Shown here: one piece after another, positions 16,150 to 24,868 of the stretch | Layout of the letters: each line of letters begins with the position of its first letter | How positions within the stretch are numbered: position 1 is the first letter of the stretch | Assembly (NCBI GenBank): GCA_002710215.1 | Contig: PAJQ01000034.1 | Span: 76,316-133,752, forward strand | Direction of reading: 5' to 3' | DNA length: 57,437 nt | Source of the DNA: Chloroflexota bacterium | Lineage (GTDB): Bacteria; Chloroflexota; Dehalococcoidia; Lucifugimonadales; UBA3495 | Notes under the pieces: generated by a model | What the model saw: the letters and a program-made list of their open reading frames with translations, nothing else | What the model was told of the DNA's origin: nothing | The model's database searches: none | Position numbers and translations under genes: made by a program

Positions 16150-16173
16150 CCGGCCTCGCTGGGGTTTTCTTTT
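16150..16173 (+). terminator. Possible rho-independent terminator before rpsP
   Basis: A short stem (CCGGC / GCTGG, one G-U pair, CTC loop) is followed by GGTTTTCTTTT. It would end the transcript begun near 15847 and insulate the rpsP promoter. The stem is weak. Confidence 0.35.
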
Positions 16174-16238
16174 GGCTCGATACAACGCCATGCCCGGCCT
16201 CCAGACGCAAAATACGCACGGGCAGGATTAAGTTGGAA

Positions 16239-16267
16239 TTGACAACCGAGCCCTGTCAGCTTAGAAT
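16239..16267 (+). promoter_or_regulatory. rpsP operon promoter
   Basis: TTGACA, 17-base spacer, TAGAAT (eleven of twelve consensus positions), 45 bases upstream of the rpsP ATG. Confidence 0.7.
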
Positions 16268-16311
16268 TTCAACTGGGTTACCAGCAATCTTGGAGGAACT
16301 TCGGAGACTAG

Positions 16312-16875
16312 ATGCTAAGAATTCGACTGAGAAGGGTAGGGAAGAAGGGGAATCCGTCATACAGAATCGTGGTAGCGGATTCCAGAGCCCCACGAGACGG
16401 CGCATATGTAGAATGGATCGGAAACTATGATCCCATGGCTGAGCCGCCGGCGGTCACCATCAAAGCCGACCGGGCACAGGCGTGGCTTAGTCAGGGAGCT
16501 CAGCCATCCGACGCGGTTGCACGAATCCTTGACTGGAAAGGCATTCTGACCAGGACGCCCACCCAGCGCACTACTGCCAAGGCAGTTGAAGAAGCTCCCG
16601 AGGTAGCGGCACCCTCACCGGCGCCGGCGGCTGAAGCGCCGCCAACCCCTGAACCTGAAGCGGACGACACGACGGCAGTCGTTGCAGAGTCAGCCGAGGA
16701 ACCGGTGGCTGAAGTCGTAGCCGAAGAAACAGCGGAGGAACCGGTAGCTGAAGTCGCTGCCGAAGAGTCCGTCGAAGAAATTACCGGTGAAGCCGAATCC
16801 GCTGATGATACTGATTCTGAAGATACGGGTGAAGAAAACCCTGAAGATACGCCCGAAGAGGAATCCTCGGAATGA
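16312..16875 (+). CDS. rpsP: 30S ribosomal protein S16 with a long acidic C-terminal tail
   Basis: Residues 1-85 are a normal S16 (MLRIRLRRVGKKGNPSYRIV, GAYVEWIGNYDP, AQAWLSQGAQPSDAVARIL). The protein then continues for about 100 residues rich in Glu, Ala, Pro and Asp with imperfect EEPVAEV repeats. Normal S16 is about 80-90 residues. S16 binds 16S rRNA in the body of the 30S subunit. The tail would be strongly negative and disordered. SD GGAGGAACTTCGGAG lies upstream. The stop overlaps the khpA start by four bases (ATGA), so the two are translationally coupled. Confidence 0.95.
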   Translation: MLRIRLRRVGKKGNPSYRIVVADSRAPRDGAYVEWIGNYDPMAEPPAVTIKADRAQAWLSQGAQPSDAVARILDWKGILTRTPTQRTTAKAVEEAPEVAAPSPAPAAEAPPTPEPEADDTTAVVAESAEEPVAEVVAEETAEEPVAEVAAEESVEEITGEAESADDTDSEDTGEENPEDTPEEESSE

Positions 16876-17099
16876 AAGAGTTGATCGAGTACATCGCCCG
16901 GTCCCTGACCAGCAATCCCGATGCGGTAGTTGTTACCGAGGAGCAGTCCGAAGGGCGTGTAGTGTTTCGATTGGAAGTTGCTCCGGAAGACAAAGGTAAA
17001 GTCATCGGACGGCAAGGACGAGTGGCCCAAGCCATGCGGGTAATGTTACGCGTGGCGGCCGTGAAAGAAGATACCCACGCGGTATTGGAGATTGTTTAG
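16872..17099 (+). CDS. khpA: KhpA-type KH-domain RNA-binding protein
   Basis: This 75-residue single KH-domain protein has the diagnostic GKVIGRQGRVAQAMR loop (type II KH, GxxG element). Its place directly after rpsP and before rimM is the classic order rpsP-khpA(ylqC)-rimM. Family knowledge: KhpA binds RNA, often with KhpB, and affects cell division and RNA metabolism. The ATG overlaps the rpsP stop. Confidence 0.93.
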   Translation: MKELIEYIARSLTSNPDAVVVTEEQSEGRVVFRLEVAPEDKGKVIGRQGRVAQAMRVMLRVAAVKEDTHAVLEIV

Positions 17100-17165
17100 A
17101 CCAGACTCGATGGCGAACCTTTGGCCCCTAGGCCAATCCCCCGGTTGGGTGGCGGTGGTTTCGGG

Positions 17166-17666
17166 ATGGACGATTCCTCAAGCATCAACGTAGGCCGCAT
17201 CCTCGGCCCCCACGGCCTATGGGGTAGCATCCGCATAGAGGTCTACACCGACGTCCCCCACCGGTTCGACACCGGGAATACCCTTTACATCGGCTCGGCG
17301 CCCTACCAGGTTTCCAGCTGTAGCTCTGGCAAATCCAACCAACTTATCCTCACGTTCCATGGGTTAACAACCCAATCTCAGGCCCAGGCGCTGGTCGACC
17401 AATGGATCACCGTGCCCATCTCCCAGACTCCCGATCTGCCACCGGGCGAGTTCTACCACTTTCAACTGCTAGACCTGCGCGTCTTAACCCAAGAGGGCGA
17501 AGAGTTAGGTAGGATCAGCGATATCTTGGAGACAGGCAGCAACGACGTCTATATCGTCTCGGGCGAAGGCGGCGAGATATTGATTCCCGCCCTTGCGGAC
17601 GTGGTTCAGGACATCGATCTGGAGCGGGGCGTCATGGTGGTTTCATTACCTGAAGGCCTGCGATAG
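17166..17666 (+). CDS. rimM: 16S rRNA processing protein RimM
   Basis: This 166-residue protein has the RimM N-domain signature INVGRILGPHGLWGSIRIEV and the PRC-barrel domain (FYHFQLLDLRV, LGRISDILETGSNDVYIV, ILIPAL, IDLERGVMVV). It assists 30S maturation and binds S19. ATG at 17166 is preferred; an upstream TTG at 17121 adds 15 glycine/proline-rich residues without conservation. Third gene of the rpsP operon. trmD, which often follows, is absent. Confidence 0.93.
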   Translation: MDDSSSINVGRILGPHGLWGSIRIEVYTDVPHRFDTGNTLYIGSAPYQVSSCSSGKSNQLILTFHGLTTQSQAQALVDQWITVPISQTPDLPPGEFYHFQLLDLRVLTQEGEELGRISDILETGSNDVYIVSGEGGEILIPALADVVQDIDLERGVMVVSLPEGLR

Positions 17667-17671
17667 TCTCT

Positions 17672-17701
17672 TTGACCCCGCCAAATAGCTAGTGCTACAA
17701 T
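17672..17701 (+). promoter_or_regulatory. Candidate yebC promoter
   Basis: TTGACC, 18-base spacer, TACAAT (five of six in each box), 86 bases before the yebC ATG. Confidence 0.5.
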
Positions 17702-17786
17702 CCCGTAACGGCAGCAATCTTGAGCAGTCCCTTGGCTTAGGGAAAGCAGTCTCGGCGACTGGGCCGATTTCCAAGGGGGTTTTATC

Positions 17787-18554
17787 ATGTCGGGTCACTC
17801 CAAATGGTCCACCATCAAGCATCAAAAAGGCGCGGCTGACGCCAAACGGGGCGTCATTTTCACCAAGATTAGCCGGGACATAACCCTGGCCGTGCGGGAC
17901 GGTGGCGGCGGTGATCCTGACATGAATTTTCGTCTCCGGCTGATGCTGGACAAAGCCAAAAGCAACAACATGCCCCAAGAAAGCATCAGTCGTGCGGTCA
18001 AAAGAGGCACCGGCGAAGGCGGAGAGGGCGCAGAACAGCTCGAAGAGATGATCTATGAAGGATATGGTCCGGGTGGTGGCGCCATCCTGATCCAAGCAGT
18101 AACCACCAACCGGAACCGCACGGCCGCGGATGTACGGTCGACCTTTGCCAAGGGCGGCGGCAATCTTGGTGAAAGCGGTTGTGTGGCTTGGAATTTTGAA
18201 ACCAGGGGAGTCATCGCCCTGGAGATATCGGATGAATCCCGGGCTGAAGAACTTGGTCTCATGGCCATCGACGCAGGGGCGGACGACATCAGCATCGAAG
18301 ACGGTGTGCTGGAGATATTGACCGCTCCCGAAGTCCTTCTTGCGGTCCAGAAAGCGTTGCAAGAAGAAGGTATCTCTCCCGACTCTTCAGAGATTTCCAT
18401 GATTCCCAAAACCACCGTGACCCTGGAAGAAGGGGCGGCCGAACAAACTCTAAAGCTGCTGGATAATCTAGAAGACCTTGACGACGTGCAAAAAGCCTAC
18501 ACCAGCGCCGATTTCCCGCCCGAGGTCTTGGAAAGGTACCGGTCAGCAAACTGA
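17787..18554 (+). CDS. yebC: YebC/PmpR/TACO1-family protein
   Basis: This 255-residue protein begins MSGHSKWSTIKHQKGAADAK and carries the family stretches NMPQESISRAVKRGTGE, YEGYGPGGGAILIQAVTTNR and GGNLGESGCVAW over three domains. Family knowledge: YebC proteins were annotated as transcription regulators, and more recent work links them to translation of proline-rich stretches. It precedes ruvC, the usual yebC-ruvC order. SD GGGGG lies before ATG at 17787. Confidence 0.95.
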   Translation: MSGHSKWSTIKHQKGAADAKRGVIFTKISRDITLAVRDGGGGDPDMNFRLRLMLDKAKSNNMPQESISRAVKRGTGEGGEGAEQLEEMIYEGYGPGGGAILIQAVTTNRNRTAADVRSTFAKGGGNLGESGCVAWNFETRGVIALEISDESRAEELGLMAIDAGADDISIEDGVLEILTAPEVLLAVQKALQEEGISPDSSEISMIPKTTVTLEEGAAEQTLKLLDNLEDLDDVQKAYTSADFPPEVLERYRSAN

Positions 18555-18577
18555 TAACCGGGAATAAATAAAGAATT

Positions 18578-19099
18578 ATGTTAGTGTTGGGGATAGACCC
18601 GGGCACCCTGCGGATGGGTTACGGTCTTCTTTCATCGGACCCCCAGCCGGAGGCGGAAGATTACGGGGTAGTCTCTTTGCCTTCCAAGATGCCCTTGGAG
18701 CAACGCCTTTATCAGCTTCACACCCATATCTTGAACATGATCAGCGTTTTCCACCCTGAGGTCATCGCCGTGGAGAAACCTTTCGTCGGAAGAGGGGAAA
18801 GGAGTTTCCCCGGACCGGCTCTGGCCGTGGGGCAGGCCCAGGCCGTCGTTCTCATTGGGGCCGCCAGCCAGGGAATACCCATATTCTCCTACTCACCTGC
18901 CGAGATTAAAAGTTCGGTGTCCGACTTCGGCGCCGCGTCGAAAGAGCAGATGCAGCAGGTGGTGGCTGCCACCCTGGGACTGAAGGAAACCCCGGAGTCC
19001 GATGCCGCCGACGCCCTCTCCGTGGGGCTTTGCCACCTGATAAAGAGTCAGTCCGCCGCCGCTCTGCGCCAGGAAATATCCCCGGGTTTCGAGAGGTAG
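18578..19099 (+). CDS. ruvC: Holliday junction resolvase RuvC
   Basis: This 173-residue RNase H-fold nuclease shows all four acidic catalytic positions: D7 in LGIDPG, the Glu in IAVEKPF, and the two Asps in SDAADALSVGLC. It cuts Holliday junctions in the RuvABC complex. ruvA follows after three bases. ruvB is not in this cluster. Confidence 0.95.
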   Translation: MLVLGIDPGTLRMGYGLLSSDPQPEAEDYGVVSLPSKMPLEQRLYQLHTHILNMISVFHPEVIAVEKPFVGRGERSFPGPALAVGQAQAVVLIGAASQGIPIFSYSPAEIKSSVSDFGAASKEQMQQVVAATLGLKETPESDAADALSVGLCHLIKSQSAAALRQEISPGFER

Positions 19100-19102
19100 C
19101 GG

Positions 19103-19687
19103 TTGATAGTTAGCGTCCGCGGTATCCTAGAGGCCGTGGGACCGGACTGGGTGCACCTGCAAGTAGGTGGGGTTTCCCTGCAGATCTCTGTTCCAGGATC
19201 GGACATTAACGATCTGGGCCCAATGGGCGGTCAAGTCCGGTTGTTTACCCACCTACGGATACGTGACGAACAGCCGGTGCTTTACGGCTTCTCCTCCACC
19301 CATGCCATGCAATTGTTCCTTATGTTAAACGGCGTTTCCGGAGTGGGTCCCAGGCTCTCGCTGGCCTTGCTTTCCAGCCTAGGCGTGTCAAACTTGCAAC
19401 AGGCCATCTTCAACGGTGACATCGCTTCCCTGAGCTCCGCCCCCGGAGTGGGCCGGCGCACGGCGGGGCGGATAGCGTTGGAGTTGAAGAGCAAAATCGA
19501 CGAAGGCGCGGCAGAAATCGGCATTTCTGAAGGCTCCGGAGACGGAGCGGTGATTGAGGCATTGATGGCTTTAGGCTACACCGCCGTGGAATCCCGCCAA
19601 GCGGTAAACGGGTTGAAAGACGCATCCGAACTCCCGGTGGAAGAACGTATCCGACTGGCCCTGCAGCAGTTCGGCGGCGGAGGCTAG
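19103..19687 (+). CDS. ruvA: Holliday junction branch-migration protein RuvA
   Basis: This 194-residue protein starts with TTG right after ruvC. It has the OB-fold N-domain (VRGILEAVGPDWVHLQVGGV), two helix-hairpin-helix motifs (LNGVSGVGPRLSLALLSSL and LSSAPGVGRRTAGRIALELK) and the C-terminal domain III that would contact RuvB (EALMALGYTAVESRQAV). RuvA binds junction DNA as a tetramer. The TTG start is accepted because no ATG lies near and spacing to ruvC is tight. Confidence 0.94.
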   Translation: MIVSVRGILEAVGPDWVHLQVGGVSLQISVPGSDINDLGPMGGQVRLFTHLRIRDEQPVLYGFSSTHAMQLFLMLNGVSGVGPRLSLALLSSLGVSNLQQAIFNGDIASLSSAPGVGRRTAGRIALELKSKIDEGAAEIGISEGSGDGAVIEALMALGYTAVESRQAVNGLKDASELPVEERIRLALQQFGGGG

Positions 19688-19774
19688 GGATTATCTAAGA
19701 AATGGCCAAGACTTCGGCCTGGTATAATTCCTCTGAGGGCAATCTCGGTTCAATCAACTATCTGAGGCTCTAAG

Positions 19775-20131
19775 ATGGGCGCCTTTTCCCACCCGATCAC
19801 GTTAATAGGGGCCCAGGACACTCAATCTGAAACGTTGGACGCTCTGGTAGATACTGGAGCCACGTTCACGTCTGCTCCGGAAGCCACATTGGAGCGCGTC
19901 GGTATTCGGAGGGAAAACCAAATCCGGTTGAGGCTGGCTAATGGTGAAGTCGTTGAACATGCAATCGGGGAGGTGGTGGCCGAAATGGATGGCGTCAGAA
20001 GGACAATCATCTGTATTTTTGGTCCCGAGGGCGTCCAGGCTCTTATAGGCGCCCACACGTTGGAAGCCTTTCTTCTTGCCGTGGATCCGGTCGAGCAACG
20101 ATTGATCCCCACCGAAGCACTCTGGTTGTAA
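19775..20131 (+). CDS. Retropepsin-like aspartyl protease-fold protein
   Basis: This 118-residue single-domain protein carries the pepsin/retropepsin active-site motif LVDTGATFT near residue 27, the LANGEVVEH flap-like strand, and a closing [10 protein letters not shown] hydrophobic-glycine segment. This matches the small clan AA aspartic proteases of bacteria, which act as dimers. It ends five bases before uvrB and is probably co-transcribed with it. No signal peptide or membrane segment is visible, so a cytosolic role is likely; the target is unknown. Confidence 0.75.
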   Translation: MGAFSHPITLIGAQDTQSETLDALVDTGATFTSAPEATLERVGIRRENQIRLRLANGEVVEHAIGEVVAEMDGVRRTIICIFGPEGVQALIGAHTLEAFLLAVDPVEQRLIPTEALWL

Positions 20132-20136
20132 GAGCC

Positions 20137-22239
20137 ATGACTGAATTTACCCGCGCGAAAAAGTGGGCCAACGCCGGAAAGGAAATCAAAGACGTTTGGG
20201 CCGCCGGCGCAAGCCCGGAGGACAGGCGCTTCGAGCTAGTCGCCGATTTCAAGATGACCGGCGATCAACCCCAGGCGGTGGCCCGGCTGGCGCAAGGCGT
20301 CAATGACGGCGCCACCTTCCAGACCATGTTGGGCGTGACCGGCAGCGGCAAAACATTCAGCATGGCCAACATTGTCCAGGAAGTCCAGCGGCCGACCATC
20401 GTGATGGCCCACAACAAAACCCTGGCTGCCCAGCTTGCCTCCGAATTCAAAGAGTTCTTCCCCCACAATGCCGTCGAGTATTTCGTGTCATATTACGACT
20501 ACTACCAGCCCGAAGCCTACGTGCCCCAGTCCGACACTTACATCGAAAAGGACTCCAGCGTCAACGAGGAACTGGATAAGCTACGACTGTCCGCTACCAC
20601 TTCCTTGTTGACTCGCCGGGACGTGCTCATCGTTGCGTCGGTTTCCTGCATCTACGGGCTGGGTGACCCAGAGGATTACTTCAACTTAGTTGCCCAGGTA
20701 AAGGTTGGGGAGATTCGGAATAGGCGCCAGCTGGTGCGCCAACTGGTGGACATGCATTACGAGCGCAACGACATGGACCTGTCCCGTGGAAAGTTTCGCA
20801 TCCGCGGCGATACCTTGGAAATCATCCCTGCCTACGAAGAGGCGGCGGTAAGAGTTCAGTTCTTCGGCGACGAGGTGGAGCGCATCGTTCAACTGGACCC
20901 GCTCACCGGCGAAGTGCTGGCCGACCTTGCTGACATAGCCATCTACCCCGCCAACCACTTCGTGACCTCTAAGGAAAAGCTGGAAGCGGCCATCGTTGAT
21001 ATCGGCCTAGAATTAGAAGAACGGCTAGGGGAGATGCGCGCGGAAGGAAAGATACTTGAATCGGCCAGACTGGAGAGCCGCACCCACTACGACTTGGAGA
21101 TGCTACAGGAAACCGGATTCTGCTCCGGTGTAGAAAACTACTCCCGCCATCTATCCCGCCGGGCGCCCGGTAGTTGTCCATGGACGCTTCTGGACTACTT
21201 CCCGGAAGACTATCTGATGTTCGTCGATGAGTCCCATATGACTCTCCCGCAAGTTCGAGGCATGTACCACGGAGACATGTCCAGGAAAAAAACATTGGTG
21301 GACTTCGGTTTCCGCCTGCCGTCGGCCCTGGACAACCGGCCCCTGAACTTCGAAGAATACGAAGGCCATATCAACCAGGTCATCTACGTGTCGGCAACCC
21401 CCGCCGCCTTCGAGATGCAACGAAGTACGGCCACGGTGGAGCAGGTGATCCGCCCCACCGGCCTGCTGGACCCAACGTTGGAAGTAAAACCTACCGAAGG
21501 CCAGATCGACGACTTGCTGGAACAGATCAAGATCAGAGTCGACCGGTCGGAACGTGTATTGGTGACCACGCTGACCAAGCGAATGGCCGAGGAATTGGCC
21601 GACTATCTTTCGGAGATGGGTATTCGCAACAATTATTTGCACTCGGACATTCAAACCTTGGACCGGATAGAGATTCTTCGCGACCTTCGTCTGGGAGTGT
21701 TCGACGTTGTAGTGGGAATCAACTTGCTCCGAGAAGGCTTGGACCTACCGGAGGTCAGCCTGGTGGCAATTCTGGACGCCGACAAAGAAGGTTATCTCCG
21801 GTCCAACACCTCGCTGATCCAGACCATTGGCCGGGCCGCCCGCCACTCCAGCGGGCACGTTATTATGTACGCCGACCGGATCACCGATTCGATGCGGACG
21901 GCCATCGACGAAACCAACCGGCGCCGGGCCATTCAGGATGCGTTCAACAAAGAGCACGGAATCGAGCCCCAGAGCATCCAGAAAGAGGTCCATGACATCA
22001 CCGAGGGAATCAAAGCCATAGCGGAAAGCCGCACCCGCTACGACGTAGTCCGCAAAGAAATGTCCCGCTCCGACATGTATCGAGTGGTCAAAGACTTGGA
22101 AGTGCAGATGAAAGAGGCGGCCAAAAACCTGCAGTTCGAAAAAGCCGCCCAGTTCCGCGACGAGATCTACGAGCTAAGGCGGTTGCTGGTTCTAGAAGAG
22201 AAGACCCTGTCGCCGGCGGGGATTAGCGCCGAGGAGTAG
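20137..22239 (+). CDS. uvrB: UvrABC system protein B
   Basis: This 700-residue protein has Walker A GVTGSGKT, the beta-hairpin region [20 protein letters not shown], helicase motifs ([29 protein letters not shown]) and a C-terminal UVR domain ([19 protein letters not shown]). It verifies damage in nucleotide excision repair with UvrA and recruits UvrC. A short N-terminal extension of about 30 residues precedes the usual [17 protein letters not shown] start. It overlaps no neighbour and may be coupled to the small protease-fold gene. Confidence 0.97.
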   Translation: MTEFTRAKKWANAGKEIKDVWAAGASPEDRRFELVADFKMTGDQPQAVARLAQGVNDGATFQTMLGVTGSGKTFSMANIVQEVQRPTIVMAHNKTLAAQLASEFKEFFPHNAVEYFVSYYDYYQPEAYVPQSDTYIEKDSSVNEELDKLRLSATTSLLTRRDVLIVASVSCIYGLGDPEDYFNLVAQVKVGEIRNRRQLVRQLVDMHYERNDMDLSRGKFRIRGDTLEIIPAYEEAAVRVQFFGDEVERIVQLDPLTGEVLADLADIAIYPANHFVTSKEKLEAAIVDIGLELEERLGEMRAEGKILESARLESRTHYDLEMLQETGFCSGVENYSRHLSRRAPGSCPWTLLDYFPEDYLMFVDESHMTLPQVRGMYHGDMSRKKTLVDFGFRLPSALDNRPLNFEEYEGHINQVIYVSATPAAFEMQRSTATVEQVIRPTGLLDPTLEVKPTEGQIDDLLEQIKIRVDRSERVLVTTLTKRMAEELADYLSEMGIRNNYLHSDIQTLDRIEILRDLRLGVFDVVVGINLLREGLDLPEVSLVAILDADKEGYLRSNTSLIQTIGRAARHSSGHVIMYADRITDSMRTAIDETNRRRAIQDAFNKEHGIEPQSIQKEVHDITEGIKAIAESRTRYDVVRKEMSRSDMYRVVKDLEVQMKEAAKNLQFEKAAQFRDEIYELRRLLVLEEKTLSPAGISAEE

Positions 22240-22415
22240 CGTAGCTGACAAGCATCTCCTAACCTTAACGTCCAGACTTCAGAAGTCGTAGAGAAACACT
22301 TAAGTCCAGATTCTCAAGTAGCAAACCTGCACGTAATGGCTAGCGATACACCAAGTTGATCGTGGTGGATTGACTGATAATCATAGAGAGTCATTCGGAG
22401 GATCAAGGCGACCTG

Positions 22416-22453
22416 GAATCTGGGGTGGACCGGTCCCGCCTATCCCCAGATTC
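22416..22453. repeat. REP-like inverted repeat (GAATCTGGGG ... CCCCAGATTC)
   Basis: Ten-base perfect arms at 22416-22425 and 22444-22453. The CCCCAGATTCCTC unit recurs at 22873. Part of a repeat cluster between uvrB and the GIY-YIG gene. Confidence 0.7.
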
Positions 22454-22538
22454 CTCCCTCCGGTCGGAATGACATTTGGCACTTCTACATAGACCGAATA
22501 TTAGTTCCAGTATATTCCTATGCACCGCTCCCAAAATG

Positions 22539-22862
22539 TCACCCCGAGCGCAGCGAGGGGTCTGGAGACGTGGGGTGGTCAAACCATTCACTGGCTAGGT
22601 CGTCCCAATAGAGATTCGCGTTTTCAAGAAGAGTGACCTTCTTGCTTCGCCGCCAAGCCTTGATTTGCTTCTCCCTCGCTATGGCAGACGCCACATCGTC
22701 CGATGATTCGAAATACACAAGCTTCGATACGTTGTATTTGGCCGTGAATCCTGGTGCCACCTTGTTGCGATGCTCATAAACCCGGCGAGTCAGGTCGTTC
22801 GTTACGCCTATGTAAAGCGTTCCTCGGTGGCTGGCCATAATGTAAACGTAATACTCGCGCAA
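22539..22862 (-). CDS. GIY-YIG domain endonuclease (UPF0213-like), flanked by REP units
   Basis: This 107-residue protein has the GIY-YIG core: YYVYIMASHRGTLYIGVTND, RRVYEHRNK, and KLVYFESSDDVASAIAREKQIK with the catalytic Arg and Glu. TTG at 22862 is chosen because GGGGTGAGG sits just upstream; the ATG at 22898 would translate through a repeat. Single-domain members of this family act on DNA, sometimes in repair or as solitary nucleases. Both ends of the gene abut REP-like palindromes (22541-22560 and 22873-22916), suggesting that gene and repeats travel together. Confidence 0.85.
   Translation of the reverse strand: MREYYVYIMASHRGTLYIGVTNDLTRRVYEHRNKVAPGFTAKYNVSKLVYFESSDDVASAIAREKQIKAWRRSKKVTLLENANLYWDDLASEWFDHPTSPDPSLRSG
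22541..22560. repeat. REP-like unit overlapping the GIY-YIG 3' end
   Basis: ACCCCGAGCGCAGCGAGGGG is a short imperfect palindrome. Translated, it supplies the last residues (SPDPSLRSG) of the GIY-YIG protein, so the repeat forms the end of the gene. Confidence 0.65.
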
Positions 22863-22872
22863 CTTATCCTCA

Positions 22873-22916
22873 CCCCAGATTCCTCTCCCCGATTGCATCG
22901 GGGCTCGGAATGACAG
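22873..22916. repeat. REP-like unit upstream of the GIY-YIG gene
   Basis: Contains CCCCAGATTCCTC followed by the perfect hairpin CCCCGAT-TGC-ATCGGGG (22887-22903) and CTCGGAATGACA. Related to the units at 22416-22480. Confidence 0.7.
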
Positions 22917-22956
22917 ATTATACCTAGGCGAGTATCAGGGACGGAACTGCCGATTG

Positions 22957-23808
22957 TCAGTCGGCTCCGTCAACAACCGCGTGCAACCGTGCCAACAACT
23001 CCCCGTTTTCCTCGGTGGTAAATCCGTCCACGTAGTACTTCCTCTCGCCGGTGGTGCCGTCAACCGCGCCCATGTCCACCGATTTTTGGATCACCTTGGT
23101 CTCGCCGTCAATGGTCGGGAGCAAGTTCCGCCCCGCAAAACGCGATAGCGCGGCCACCAGTCCATATCCGCCCCAGTTGGAAACGCTGGAGATGATTAGC
23201 CGGTCCACTTTGGTCACCGCCGGGTCATTGGGAAGGGTTTCCACTAGTGGTATGAACTCCACCAGGTTCCCCATCCCAATCTCGTTGCCGCCATCGCCGA
23301 TGCCTACCGACGGAATGCCTGCCTCAAACAGGTAGTCCAACCGGGCGGTGTGAGGCGTGATGTCCACGTATCGCATATTCAAGTAGGCGTCGTCATTGGT
23401 CCTGCTGCAACGTTCGATGGAAATTATCAATGATAGGTCCAGCCGCTCTAGGATCTCCGAGCTTGCTTTTCGGCTGGTTTCGATGTCGGCAATGGGAAAA
23501 TCCACTACCTCCGTCCCATCCTCCAACAGACCTTCCAGCACGGGCACAGTGTAGGAGTCGGTGATGTAGGTCACCCTTCGCCCCAGCGCCTGCAAAGCTT
23601 TACCGATGGCAATCGCTCCGGCGGGTCCGTCCGTCTCCGGACTGCCGGCAGACAATATGTAAAACCCGGTAACGATGGCCACGTTGCCGGGATGGTCCAT
23701 GATGTACTGGGCCGCCTGGGAGCAAAAGTCGGCCGGCATGTGGGGCCGGAGGAGGGCGACACCCCGTTTGTCATGATCCAAAATAATATCTTCGATGGTC
23801 TGGGTCAT
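22957..23808 (-). CDS. DUF4392 protein, D-glutamate cyclase C-terminal-domain-like
   Basis: This 283-residue protein matches the DUF4392 domain that forms the C-terminal half of mammalian D-glutamate cyclase: ILDHDKRGV, VTGFYILSAGSPETDGPAGA, GIGDGGNEIGMGNL and SVSNWGGYGLVAAL. ATG at 23808 has AGGGTG six bases upstream and is preferred to GTG at 23817. Mitochondrial D-glutamate cyclase converts D-glutamate to 5-oxo-D-proline. Here the two domains are separate adjacent genes on the minus strand, with the DUF1445 partner upstream. Confidence 0.85.
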   Translation of the reverse strand: MTQTIEDIILDHDKRGVALLRPHMPADFCSQAAQYIMDHPGNVAIVTGFYILSAGSPETDGPAGAIAIGKALQALGRRVTYITDSYTVPVLEGLLEDGTEVVDFPIADIETSRKASSEILERLDLSLIISIERCSRTNDDAYLNMRYVDITPHTARLDYLFEAGIPSVGIGDGGNEIGMGNLVEFIPLVETLPNDPAVTKVDRLIISSVSNWGGYGLVAALSRFAGRNLLPTIDGETKVIQKSVDMGAVDGTTGERKYYVDGFTTEENGELLARLHAVVDGAD

Positions 23809-23856
23809 TTTAATCACCCTTTCGCTGGCTGATAGCTGACAGCGGAAGCCTGAAAG

Positions 23857-24651
23857 CTACAGAACCGCGTAATCGGCGTCGCGCTGGCCGGTAATGAACA
23901 TCATTCCCGGAGTGTGGGTCATCATCAGACTGGGCTTGCAATTAAGCGCCACCGCCTGGGGAGTTACTCCGCAGGCCCAGAACACCGGCTCCTCGCCGGG
24001 ATAGATGTCCACCGCGTCCCCGAAGTCCGGCCGGGAAATGTCCTTGATGCCGATCGCCGAGGGATCGCCAATGTGGACCGGCGCGCCATGGGTCGCCGGG
24101 AACCGTGAGGTCACCTGGACGGCCCGGACTATCTGCTCCCGTTTTATCGGACGCATACTCACCACCATCGGACCTGAAAAACGCCCGGCGGGAGTGGTGG
24201 GGATGTTGGTGATGTACATGGCCACGTTGCGCTCAAGTTCCTGGTGCCGCAACGGAATTCCCGCTTCTATCATCGCGGTTTCGAAGGAGAAGCTGCAGCC
24301 CATCAGGAACGAGACCAAGTCGTCCCGCCAATGGGACACCAAGGACTCAACCTCATCCACCATTACTCCATTCTCATAGATCCGGTACCCGGGGATATCG
24401 GTGCGGATGTCGGCCCCCGCCGCCGTCAGCACCGGTTCAACGTTGCCTGCCTCTATGACTTCCAACAGGGGACAGGGCTTAGGGTTCCTCTGGCAAAAGA
24501 GCAAAAACTCGAAAGCCAAGTCCTGAGGCAAAATCGCCAGATTCGCTTGAACGTAACCCGGCGCAACGCCGGAGGTTACCCCTCGCCAACTCCCGCCACG
24601 GATCTGTTGCCACACTTCACTTGGCTTTTTGGGCAAGGTTTGAGTGCTCAT
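23857..24651 (-). CDS. DUF1445 putative hydro-lyase / D-glutamate cyclase-like protein
   Basis: This 264-residue YcsI-type protein has the family signature TSGVAPGYVQANLAILP, FCQRNPKPCPLLEV, FLMGCSFSFETAM and the C-terminal THTPGMMFITGQRD. This domain is the N-terminal half of eukaryotic D-glutamate cyclase, and its gene is paired here with the DUF4392 gene 48 bases downstream. Together they probably handle D-glutamate/5-oxo-D-proline or a related hydroxy/oxo acid. ATG at 24651 follows GGGGAG. Confidence 0.87.
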   Translation of the reverse strand: MSTQTLPKKPSEVWQQIRGGSWRGVTSGVAPGYVQANLAILPQDLAFEFLLFCQRNPKPCPLLEVIEAGNVEPVLTAAGADIRTDIPGYRIYENGVMVDEVESLVSHWRDDLVSFLMGCSFSFETAMIEAGIPLRHQELERNVAMYITNIPTTPAGRFSGPMVVSMRPIKREQIVRAVQVTSRFPATHGAPVHIGDPSAIGIKDISRPDFGDAVDIYPGEEPVFWACGVTPQAVALNCKPSLMMTHTPGMMFITGQRDADYAVL

Positions 24652-24868
24652 CAAATTCTCCCCTGGTCAATTCTCAACCAGCTATATAATAATCTCTCGC
24701 CGGTATTCAACCGGAATCTCCCAACATCATAGTTGTCGCCTCCCGGCCAGTCAATTTGGTTCAGCCGGGTAAACTAGGGAGGGGGAAGGTAGGCGTCTAA
24801 ACCCTCTCACCGGGTGGTATACTTGCCCAAGTTAGTCTCAAAAACATCGGCGGAGCCAGGGCAAGGCG

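Noticed and set aside
16500-17030. Ser/Ala-rich minus-strand ORF
   Set aside because: It is the antisense shadow of the acidic repeat tail of rpsP; its Ser/Ala/Thr richness mirrors the GAA/GAG-rich codons.
5600-23863. Short AGCTATCAGC/GCTGATAGCTGA repeats near 5610-5640 and 23825-23860
   Set aside because: Short, imperfect and without defined ends; probably fragments of a common intergenic repeat, too weak to annotate.
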